A stretch of DNA of 64,000 bases from Zizania palustris. Taxonomy: Eukaryota; Streptophyta; Magnoliopsida; Poales; Poaceae. Where the stretch lies: assembly GCA_019279435.1 (NCBI GenBank), contig JAAALK010000284.1, positions 23,242,390 through 23,306,389 of the forward strand, in the 5' to 3' direction. The notes beneath the pieces are model-generated. The model saw nothing but the letters and a program-made list of their open reading frames with translations. It was not told where the DNA came from and ran no database searches. Each line of letters starts with the position of its first letter. Positions within the stretch are counted from its first letter, which is position 1. A program made the translations under genes and the position numbers. Shown in pieces: positions 34,883-44,310 of this stretch.

Positions 34883-35695
34883 CTAGGGCAGCTCAGGGGA
34901 CGACTCGATCACGGGCTCGATGGAGATGGTCGGGGTTGTGGAACTGGAGGGTCCGGCGGGTAGTGCATTGCGTGAAATCCTCTTGGGCCTCACGGTGCGG
35001 ATCCGAAGCGATTTCCGCTTGCGAGGCGGAAGGGGTGCGATCTCCTCGATATCCTTCTTCAGTTCCCTGAGCTGATGATGGAGTTGGGTGTTGACTATGG
35101 CGCCTTTGCGTAGAAGCTCGTTCTGACGCCTCAACTCCTCTACCTCGAGGGTTAACTGGGGGTTCTGCTGGACCTGTCGACGAAGCTCAGCATTCTCGCG
35201 GTTCAGGTTCTCCGAGGTATGGCGGTAGAAGTCGATGGTGTCGTGTTGGCTGTCTGCGTCGAGAACGGCCTCTGTATGAAGGTTGTCCATGGCCTCCAAA
35301 AGCCTCATCGTGAGGGCAATGGCGGAGTTGTTATGAGTGAGGGAGATGATGTAGATGCTGCGATGACTCCTGGGCGTGCGCATGGGCAGGAAGCGGTAGA
35401 CAGTGTCACGGAGGTGGCAGTCGTACACCAATCTGAGCTCAGCGAGGGCCTGAAGGGCGGCACGCTGGCTGGCCACCACGAAGGAGGGTCCTACGACTCC
35501 ATGGGTGTAGAAGGGTGGCTGCGTGGGGGAGGAGCGGATGACAACGGTGACCTCGCAGTAGCTCTCGCTCGCATCGGGAAAGATCCCGTGGAACGCGGGC
35601 TCATGGAAAAATCCCAAGAAGTCGATGAGCACGCGAAGCTCGTGGATGAATCCAGCCTCGTCACGAAGAGTCCCACTCATGGTATGGACCGGCAT
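34883..35695 (-). CDS. Extra ORF upstream of gag in G3 (orf0-like, coiled coil)
   Basis: An intact 270-aa frame in the same orientation as gag, between PBS and gag. It starts at the ATG at 35695 and ends at the TAG at 34883-34885. Residues 1-120 form a globular-looking part (GTLRDEAGFIHELRVLIDFL, VGPSFVVASQRAALQALAEL). Residues about 130-210 are a heptad-rich coiled coil (ENLNRENAELRRQVQQNPQL, EVEELRRQNELLRKG). A basic KRKSLRIRTVRPKR patch and a Ser/Pro-rich tail follow. Rice RIRE-type elements have been described with an ORF in this position; its function is not known to me. It is the only intact long frame in G3, although gag and pol beside it are broken. Confidence 0.65.
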   Translation of the reverse strand: MPVHTMSGTLRDEAGFIHELRVLIDFLGFFHEPAFHGIFPDASESYCEVTVVIRSSPTQPPFYTHGVVGPSFVVASQRAALQALAELRLVYDCHLRDTVYRFLPMRTPRSHRSIYIISLTHNNSAIALTMRLLEAMDNLHTEAVLDADSQHDTIDFYRHTSENLNRENAELRRQVQQNPQLTLEVEELRRQNELLRKGAIVNTQLHHQLRELKKDIEEIAPLPPRKRKSLRIRTVRPKRISRNALPAGPSSSTTPTISIEPVIESSPELP

Positions 35696-35813
35696 CTACA
35701 AAAGAGAGAAAGTTTTTGTGAAAATCTCGGAAGATGAGAAGTTAAGTTATTCTATAAGAAATTAGGGTTAATATAAGTCCTAGGGTCAGGTCTGTTTGGC
35801 TTCCTACAGTCAA

Positions 35814-35829
35814 GTCGGCTCTTATACCA
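35814..35829 (-). other. Primer-binding site of G3
   Basis: Just inside the 5' LTR the minus strand reads TGGTATAAGAGCCGAC. This matches the initiator-tRNA-Met PBS core TGGTATCAGAGC with one change. Confidence 0.75.
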
Positions 35830-35832
35830 TCT

Positions 35833-38800
35833 TGTCACGCCCCGATTTAATAAATCAGGACTTTTATTGAAATTCCAAAGAAAGTCAATAAACCAAGACG
35901 TTCATCAAGCGACCACGTACAATACGGGCAAACATCCACGGTTCGTAGACCTCATTATTACAAAAGTGAATGAAAGTGAAGAGAAACTAATAAAATCAAG
36001 GGTCCTAGATGAACGCCTCCTTCCAGTCTCGCCTTGACTGGGTCGCTACTCCAGACCTTCATCCTCCTCGTAGTAGACGGGCTCTGATGGTGTAAGTCAA
36101 TGGGGTGATTACAGATGTACTCAGCAAGCCACCGAATGCAAATATCATGCAAGATAATAACAAGGGAGATAGTGGCTAATTTTGCGGAAGAAGCATAATT
36201 GTAAAGCATTAAATGTGATCAATTTATTAGTACTGAAAAGTAACCATGTGTATGCATCATCATCTTCTAACTCGAGGAGTACGTTTACCTCCTCGCACAA
36301 TAGTCCTTACATGCCATGAGTAACTCAACCATTCAAACAATAGTAAACTAACTGCGAGTAGTCACACAACCCGCCCTTGACCATGGGCTCCGACTTTTCA
36401 AAAAGATTAAATACTCTGATCATAGATGTACCACTGTACCCACAAGGAACGCACTCATCACTTACACCAAAGTGTAACGAGATGACCCATTTCACGGGAA
36501 CTCGTGCCAAAACCTTCCATATAGTCCACTCCGACTCAACAACACCCTCTTATAGGTTTCGTATCGTGTCTCGTCGCGTCGAGTTTCCACCATACCCCCC
36601 CTTGAGCCTCGTCGGTACAAGGCGCCCTGAGGGCTAGCCCCTTACCCCCTCCACTATGGTGCAGAGAATCGGAGTGTTCCACACTTCCAGTTAGGACTTA
36701 CCCATTAGACTTGTGGTTGGTACGGAAGTGCTTTGCAACAGATCCCGCAGACCGGTCCTTATAGTGCCCCGGGTGCGACCAACCAATGCCCGAGCTTGCA
36801 CCCGGAACCCACCATACTTACAACATAGCCAACTCCAACAGAGTCCAGAGACGAGAATAACGGGGATATTCATATAACAGAATCCATCTATCTATGACTC
36901 ATTCTGTATATCCTATAGCGGTTGTGTCGGTACATTGGGCACTAACTAATATATTATTTGTAGAGTGACAAGGAGTTAAGGCTCAATAAGCATGGCTTGG
37001 GTCTGCACACAAGGACGGGGGTCTAATAAATATAAGTGTAAGGCTTGATATTGGACTAATGCAATATTATCCTATGGGTGATAGCGATAATTTATAAAAA
37101 CATGGGCTCAATGATGATCAACTGTTTCCACAAGAGGGTTCGATGACTTGCCTTGATCAGCAAATGGGGACGGAGGAACTTCAGGGTAGAACTCCGGCTC
37201 CTCGACGAACTCGTAGTCTTCTCAATACGGAAAAATAAATAATACATTCAATAAACAAATAAAAATCCACCAAATGATAAACATACATGTTTATGGGTTT
37301 TATAAAGTTTCATATTCTGGAGTTATATTTAATAACTTTAAAAGTTAAATTTTAGGGGTTTTTACTAATTTATTTTCTGAATTAATAATTTTAACCCTAA
37401 GGGGTTTTTATTCATGTAATTGCTAAGATTATTTTGTGCCAAAGTAACATACTGTTTTTATGGCATTACTGTGTGGAGAATAAAATACTAAATTTAATAA
37501 AATTGGAATGGTAAAATTTGGAGTTAAAATGAGCAAGTTATGAATTTTCAAAGTTTAAACCTTTTTCTGGAATTTTATTTAAACTGAAAAAGGGCTCTGG
37601 TCCACGGTGAGCCAGGCTCACGGTGGACTGGGCCACTGTGCGCGTGGACCGGCTGATCCAGAGCCGTTGGATCTGGATCTGGCGGCCAGGCGCGAGGCGG
37701 AGGGGTTTAATGAATTTGGACGGCCACGATTAAATCATACCGAAACGGTACGCGTGGACGCACGGGATTAAGTCAAGATTTTAAGTTAAGATCGACGGCT
37801 GTGATCGCTCCGTACCCCTTTGACCGGATCCGAGGGCTGGGATTAAATCCCAGAAGGATTTAATCTTAGCCCTCCGATCGTGATCGGACGGCCAGGGTGT
37901 CGTCCGATATGGCACAGACGTAAGGGGTATCCAGCCCCCTTCATCTCCGGCTCTGGTGGGTTCAGGCGCGGTGGCGACGGCGGAGGCGAGCGCCTACGGG
38001 CTTAGCTCTTGGCGAAAATGGATAGCGGAGGTCGTGGCGGTCTCAACCATACCTTCGGTGGTGACGAAGGGCGACGGACGGCGACGGCGGCGAGGGTAGA
38101 TGGATGGGGGGTCTTCAGGAGCTCGACGGCGACGGTGATCCGACGGCGTTCACGGCCAACGGAGATGTGGCCGAGGACGGGTAGTCGATGACGGACTCGA
38201 TGGTGGCGGTGGCTAGGGCGAAGGGGGCCAGGATCGACTGCAAGGGCTCGTCGGAGTCAAAGCAGAGAGGGAGTCCGAAAATAGGAAGGGAGCGCTCTGT
38301 TCTCGCTCAGCTCGGGAAGCTACAGTGTGGGCAGAGGGCGGCGACCACAGGGGTTTAAATAGGGGTTTGCCGGCGTTAAATGGGAAGGGAACCGAGGTTT
38401 TCCCATGATCTTCGGCGAGGGATTCCTCACTCACGGCCAAGCTTCCAAATACGGTAAAACGCGTCAGTTTTCGATGGAAGGAGGTCGGAGGCAGCCGAGG
38501 AAGGTGATCCGAGGCGAATCCAGGCGAGCGCGGGCGACCGGTGGCGAAAATTGGAAAGGGATCGCCAGGGAAAGGAAAGGGGATCCCCTGCCCAGGAGGA
38601 AGACGAATCTGACAGGTGGGCTCCACCTGTCAGTGGGTGGACGGGAAAACGAGCGCCGACATGCGGGACCGAGCGGTCAGAGGGAGAGGGCCGAGCTGGT
38701 GAGGCTGGCGGGTGGGGTCGAGCGGGGTGCGGGCAGGAGAGGAGAGAGGGGGCGCGAGCGCCGACAGCGGGCCCCACTGGTCGGTGTCACGCGGTTGGAT

Positions 38801-39114
38801 TGGGCCAGGCTTGGGGTGCTTTGGGGGTTGTGGCCCATTAAGATTTTAAATGGTTTTCTGATTTAAAATAAATCCAGTAATTCATATATTTGATTAAGGG
38901 TTGAATCAGTGTTGATAAAAATTTGTAAAATTTCTAAAATTATGTTTTGGCCTCTAGTTTATCTCATAAAATTTTCATGTCCAGATTTTGAATATTTATC
39001 TCTGTTTGGCTTTAATAGGGCTCTTTAAGGGTTTTCTTTAATAATAAAATTCAGAAATTTCTTTAATAATATTTTCCTTTTATTTTATTTCCTTTTAAAT
39101 CTTGGGGTGTTACA
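35833..39114 (-). repeat. 5' LTR of G3
   Basis: Pairs with 20440-23722. In a 190-bp sample around 37600-37790 about eight differences are seen, mostly C/T and G/A. CG sites in this copy often read TG or CA in the 3' copy, as expected from methylation-driven decay. Open frames at 38009-38866 are not genes. Confidence 0.95.
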
Positions 39115-39119
39115 GTCCA

Positions 39120-39841
39120 GAACAAAGTGCTTCAGCAAACTTCTTATCTTTTTAATTTTTAGGCTTTTTCTTTTCCTTTTTTCATTTTTGCCAGGGGTTA
39201 TTTGCATGTCAACCTTATGCTAACCGACCAAGTCAAGCCTAGGTCAGAACTGGACCATCAGAAGCTTAAGACATTGGTCTTGGCATACATTACACTATCC
39301 TAGTTCATACCAAAGTGCTATGGTAAGCAGTCCAGAACAATGCAATGGGACAATGAAAACCCACCTGGATCTTTTCAAATTATGCATAAAAGGCATGGAA
39401 TTTTCATTTTTTCTGAATTTTTTCATTTTTATAGCACATTTTCCATGTTAAAGCATATAGATGTCCAAGTTGCATATCTGCATCTAAGTGAGAAACTAGC
39501 TACCAGGCATGTAAAAGATAGCAAAAGCATTCAGCCTACACATGCTAGTTACCAGAAGCAATGGTGATTATTTTTCAATTTTAAAGCATAAAAGCCATGC
39601 ATATGATAGATATCAGACATATCATGTGAACTGAAGCAAAGCATGATCATCGACAAGTATTCAAAAGCATATACTAGCTAGAGCAAGTAAAGCAGATCAA
39701 TCATATAACAGAAGCAAACTCAAAGTGTGATATGTGAATATGCATGATATGAACACACACGAAAAGACTCAAGAAAAGAGTAAAGAAGAAAGAAAACTGA
39801 CTCAAAATATCCTAAAAAGGATACACAACTCCCAAATCCTC
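39120..39841 (-). other. C2 3' non-coding region, second part
   Basis: Continuation of 19728-20434 after G3; it closely matches 61063-61756 of C3. It is AT-rich with no supported gene. Confidence 0.7.
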
Positions 39842-40248
39842 TCACAAACGCTCAAAAGTAGACTGATCTAGGGGTTTGGTAAAAATGTCAGCCAACTGAT
39901 GATGGGTATCAACATGAACAAGGTCAATGACACCTTTCTCATATTGATCCCTCAGAAAGTGAAAGCGCACATCAATATGTTTGATTTTTAAATGAAGACA
40001 TGGGGTTTTCCCTACACTAATCGCGCTGGTGCTATCACAAAACAAAGAAACTCTAGCAGGGAAGAACAACCCAAAAACTCGCAACGTGGAAATCATCCAA
40101 ACCAACTGTGAGCAGCAGCTAGCAGCAGCTACATACTCAGCCTCTGTGGTAGAAAGCGCAACTCCAGATTGTTTTCGAGAAGACCAAGAGACAAGCGAAG
40201 AATCAAGAAACTGGCAAGTACCAGAAGTCAACTTGCAATCCAGCCGGC
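39842..40248 (-). pseudogene. pol: C2 RNase H, C-terminal part
   Basis: Minus-strand copia RNase H: SGTCQFLDSSLVSWSSRK, STTEAEYVAAASCC, FCDSTSAISVGKTPC and KHIDVRFHFLRDQYEKG, ending near QSTFERL. It is cut at 40248 by the solo LTR and continues upstream at 41660. The catalytic acidic residues in EAEYVA and CDSTSA are present. Confidence 0.88.
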
Positions 40249-41654
40249 TGTTGATAGTGAAAAATGACATTAATGGCTAGATTGTCAAAATATCAATTTT
40301 TGGTGATTTGGGCCAAAAGTACACATGTCCAGGGTCTGTCCGAAGCCCTACAGGGCCGAAGCTCATTGAGCTGTGGGCTCCGAAGGCCTCTAGCCAGCTT
40401 CTGGGCTTCGTCCAAGAAGCCTTCGAAGGCCCACGCTGTTGAAGATTCAGGAGCCTTCGGAGGCCCACGCTGCCGAAGCTTCGGGAACCTTCGGAGGTCC
40501 ACGCTGCCGAAGCTTTGGCCCGAGGAGCAAGCCTCGACGGGTCTGTTCGAAGCCCACGCTACCGAAGCTTCGGCCTCAGGAGAAGGCCTCGATGGGCCTG
40601 GCTGAAGCCCACCTCGGCAGAGGTAGAGTTCTAAGCGTTTCCAACTCAGTCTCTATCTCTATCTGGCCGGTTTAATAGCAGATTAGATTAGGAGTTAACC
40701 CCCTATAAATAGAGAGGCCTGGCCGGCGTGAGACCTCTCTCCAACTCAAACCAAACCAAAGCCCATGCTTTGATTGCATTTACTTTACCTTTACTTTCCT
40801 GTACCTCTTCGTGGGTTTGCCTGGAAGCCCTCCGTCCGCCGCTACGGAACAGTGGTAAGCCTTGGTACTTCGCATGTGAAGTCCCCGTTAATCTACGTAA
40901 CAGATTGCTATCGCCTTGTTACTTCGCCTATGAAGTATTCGCTAATCTACATAATAGATTGCTACCTTCGCTACCCGTGCAACACTTAGCGAAATTCGGT
41001 CCTCAGGCCGAATTGGTACTTCGCATCGTTTCTGTTGCAGGCTTCACACGTTCGGACCCCCTTCGTCGAAGGTGTCCGGAGCTGAGAGATCGGTTTCGGA
41101 GGTCCCTAGGACACCCTTCGACAAAGGCCGCAGGCTCCGGCAATGGGCTTCGCCAGCACACTTCATCGACAAGCTTCGCCATGACCATACTCCGCACCAG
41201 ACGAAGTCACGCCAGTGCGCGGCTCCGAGTCATTGTTTCGTACTTCGCTGTACTAGAGGCTTCGCTCTAAACCCCACTGTTCGGAGGTAATTGTCGCGTC
41301 CAGATATGTTCGGAGCTCACCTTCGATCAGATCAGTCCGAACGCCGAAGCACCATTCGGCGGAGCACTTCGCATCAGACGCCGAAGGTACCCTTCGGCGC
41401 ACCCTTCACACCAGGCTTCGAACCAGACAGGCTTCGACTGGTTTGCTGATTTTATTCTGTTTAAACTATCTTTTTCGGCTAATTGGGTTATTTTGTGTAA
41501 TCCGGTTGCCTGGCGACTCCACCCCCTTATCACTATTAAGGGTAGTCGGAACGCGACATCGGTGCCACGTCACGCTTAGGCCCATCCCTAAGTATCCGTG
41601 CACTTTTGGATCGTCAAACTGACCCATGTGCGGGGGCATGTTTCCGTGTCAACA
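40249..41654 (+). repeat. Solo LTR of the G1/G2 gypsy family
   Basis: A 1,406-bp LTR with ends TGTTGATAG and GTGTCAACA, flanked by a perfect 5-bp duplication CCGGC (40244-40248 and 41655-41659). There is no internal sequence, so it arose by LTR-LTR recombination or as a solo relic. C3 (about 62190-62230) shows the uninterrupted RNase H sequence, confirming the insertion point. A plus-strand TATA box (TATAAATA) is at 40704-40711. The family's tandem duplication is at about 40860-40968. Confidence 0.97.
40475..40492 (+). promoter_or_regulatory. Perfect four-unit heat-shock-element match in the solo LTR
   Basis: The 18 bases read GAAGCTTCGGGAACCTTC, that is GAA-nn-TTC-nn-GAA-nn-TTC. Three such units form the accepted binding site for heat-shock factors. 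It lies about 210 bp upstream of the LTR TATA box (40704). Whether it is used is inference. Confidence 0.5.
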
Positions 41655-41659
41655 CCGGC

Positions 41660-42732
41660 ACCCACCAAAATTGGCATCGGAAAAGCCAGATAAATCAAGA
41701 AACGATGATGCTTAGTAGTAAAGACCTAGATCAGGCACATAGATAAGGTACCTGAAAATGCGCTTGACAGCCTGCCGATGAGATGTGCGTGGTGAAGACT
41801 GGAAGCGCGCGCACAGCGATCCGATCATCCCTCGATACTCTCTCTCATTGACCTTGACGCCGCTCTCGTCCTTGTCTAGGCCCTCAGATGTACCCATTGG
41901 GGTCATCTGAGGCTTCAGCTCTCCACCAAAGTGAAATTTTTTCAGCATGTCCCGCGTGTACTTGCTCTGGTGGATGAAGATGTCGTCCTTGGTCTGCTTG
42001 ATCTGGAGCCCTAGGAAGTACTTGAGCTCACCCATGAGGCTCATCTCAAACTCGTTGTGCATCTTCTCAGAAAACTTGGACACAAGCTCATCTCTGAGCA
42101 ATCAATAAATCTGAGCCATCTCTGAGCAAGAAAAGAGTTTTGTCCACAGAACCCATCACAAAGTCGTTCCCCAACAAAAATAGCTTTAGGTGATCATACC
42201 AAGCCCTAGGGGCTTGCTTCAGACTGTATAAAGCTTTCTGCAACTTGAAAACATGTCGAGGAAACTTAGGATTCTCAAAACCAGGGGGCTTCCTAACATA
42301 GACCACCTCCTCTATGTACCCGTTCAGAAAAGCACTCTTGACATCCATTTGAAAAATCTTAAAACCTTTAGAAGCAGCGAATACCAAAAGTATGCGAATG
42401 GAGTCAAGACGGGCAACAGGGGTGAAAGTTTCCTCAAAGTCAATACCCTCTTTCTGGTAAAAACCCTGGGCAACTAGTCGATCTTTGTTGCGCACCACAA
42501 CCCCATCCTCACCTTGCTTGTTCTTGAACACCGACTTGGTGCCTATGGGGTTGCATCCGGGTGGTAGCTCAACCAGTGTACAAACTCGATTGCGAACAAA
42601 ATTCTCAAGCTCTTCTTGCATGGCGTTTATCCAATTTACATCAGAAAGAGCATGAGAGACATCTCTAGGCTCAAAAGAGGCAACAAAAGCAGATTCAGCA
42701 AACAAAGCAAGCGAGTCTACAAAAGAGCGCAA
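41660..42732 (-). pseudogene. pol: C2 reverse transcriptase with the YVDD motif deleted, and RNase H start
   Basis: The minus-strand frame 42732-42088 holds the copia RT (GFYQKEGIDFEETFTPVAR, MDVKSAFLNGYIEEVVYV, ALYSLKQAPRAWYDHLK, SVDKTLFLLRDGSDLLIAQ). The catalytic YVDDIIFG segment should follow. Instead about 40 bp are missing, and the frame shifts to DELVSKFSEKMHNEFEM (42101-41712). The deletion point lies within duplicated TTGCTCAGAGATG sequence. The frame then runs into the RNase H start, which the solo LTR interrupts. This RT cannot be active. Confidence 0.9.
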
Positions 42733-43845
42733 AGTTCTCTCAGAGTGATCACCAATGATGAGCTTTGAGGGGTGATCACGCTAAACTGCTCGGGATCCTA
42801 GGTGATCTGAAGTCACCTCACCAGAGTCAGCAGCTGGCACCTCTGGACTCGACTGAGGGGGCTCGATCGAAGTGGAAGAAGTGATCAAAGATCTGCCCTC
42901 GTCCTCAGTCGAAGTCTCAGAAGGTGTGGGGTCTGTAGGCTGTGCAGAAGGCCCACCCTCATCGTTAGCAGGAGTGTCATCATCTTCCTCAAAGATGGAC
43001 TCTCTAAGCTCATCATCTCCAGAAAGCTCAAAAGAAGGAGTCAGCGAAGGCATGGACTCATCAAAAGAAACCTCGCAAGTCTCGACAAGCTGCTGGGAGT
43101 TGAGGTTCCAAACACGGAAACCTCGAGAATGCAAAGCATAACCAAGAAAAACTCCATCCCAGCAACGAGACTCAAACTTGTCCAAATGCCCTCCCTTCTT
43201 GAGCACAAAGCACTTGCAGCCAAACGCTCGCAAGTGACTCACCTTGGGTTGTCTGCCAAACCGCAACTCCTATGAAGTCTTACCTAAGTAAGCTCTAAGA
43301 AAAATGTGGTTGGCTAGATAGCAAGCCGTGTTCATGGCTTCAGTCCAAAAGTGCCTAGGAGTCCTATGCTCATCGAGCATCGTCCTAGCCATCTCGACCA
43401 GCGTGCGGTTCTTTCATTCCACAACACCATTCTGTGGGGGAGTGTAAGGTTCAAAAAATTGATGCTCAAGACCTTGATCACTGTAGAAGCTGATGAACTG
43501 AGAGTTCTTGAACTCAGAGTCATTGTCAGAGCGAATTGCTCGCATTCGACCATTGTTCTTATTCTTCAGCTTCAAAATCAGGTCATGAACAAACTGAAAA
43601 GTCTCATCCTTAGACTCCAAAAAGAAAACCCATGAGAATCGAGAAAAATCATCAACTATCACAAGCGTGTACCACTTTCCACCGACTTAGCGTACCCGAG
43701 CTAGACCAACAGTGTCCATGTGTAACAGCTCTCCTGGATACGAAGTCATCACCTGAGTCACAAGTGCGTGAGAAGCGGCAACCATTTTCCCGTGACAACA
43801 GGGATGGCAAACTATATCCTTCTCCATCTTAAGCTTGGGCAATCC
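42733..43845 (-). pseudogene. pol: C2 integrase core and C-terminal region
   Basis: The core stretch 43662-43414 has IVDDFSRFSWVFFLESKDE, RSDNDSEFKNSQF with a catalytic Asp and PPQNGVVE with the catalytic Glu. A stop follows directly (VVE then TGA, about 43411). The C-terminal part 43266-42781 has LRFGRQPKVSHLRAFGCKC and a long acidic linker to RT. Stops and shifts between these parts inactivate it. Confidence 0.87.
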
Positions 43846-44310
43846 TCAGATAAGGTCCATAGAGCTCAATCTGACTAGCAGATCAAAACTCAAATGGCAT
43901 AACCTCCTATGCCACTTCCAGAGCTCAAAGGAGGATCCAGCAATCAAACAGCGAGAAGGGCCAAAAGAACTAGAGAAATCAATCTGAAAAACCTTACCGA
44001 AAGGTAAGACCTGGCAAACCAAAGACCCTCTAGAATCAACAACCGAAGACATGCCCTTCTTAAAGAGAACCTCTAAACCATCCTCAAGAAGTTGCAAAAC
44101 AGAAATCAAATTGAAATTCAAGTTTCCAACCAAAGCAACATTCTTCAAAGAGAAATGATCAGAGATGCGAATTGAGCCAATGCCATGTACCTTCTCTTGA
44201 CCACTGTTCCCGAAAGTGATGTACTCCTTGGAGCTCGGGGGAGTGAGGCTGGAGAACCATCTGCAATGTCCCGTCATGTGGCGAGAGCATCCTAAATCTA
44301 TGATCCACAC
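43846..44310 (-). pseudogene. pol: C2 protease with altered active site, and GAG-pre-integrase
   Basis: The frame reads MWIIDLGCSRHMTGHCRWFS. The copia protease catalytic triad Asp-Ser-Gly reads Asp-Leu-Gly here, whereas C1 has DSG at the same place. The GAG-pre-integrase part follows (FELWKWHRRLCHLSFDLLVR). The Leu change should weaken or abolish proteolysis. Confidence 0.85.

Larger units (their letters stand above)
20440..39114 (-). mobile_element. RIRE2/Tekay-type chromovirus G3, full length, carrying CACTA-1
   Basis: LTRs 20440-23722 (3') and 35833-39114 (5') are about 3.28 kb each. They are flanked by GTCCA at 20435-20439 and 39115-39119, and have ends TGTAACACCCC...GGGGCGTGACA in the element's own orientation. 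Minus-strand order is PBS, extra ORF (34883-35695), gag-PR (33366-34700), RT-RH (split by CACTA-1), integrase with chromodomain-like tail, polypurine tract. Sampled LTR segments differ by about 3-4%, mostly as transitions. Multiple stops and frameshifts inactivate pol. Confidence 0.94.
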
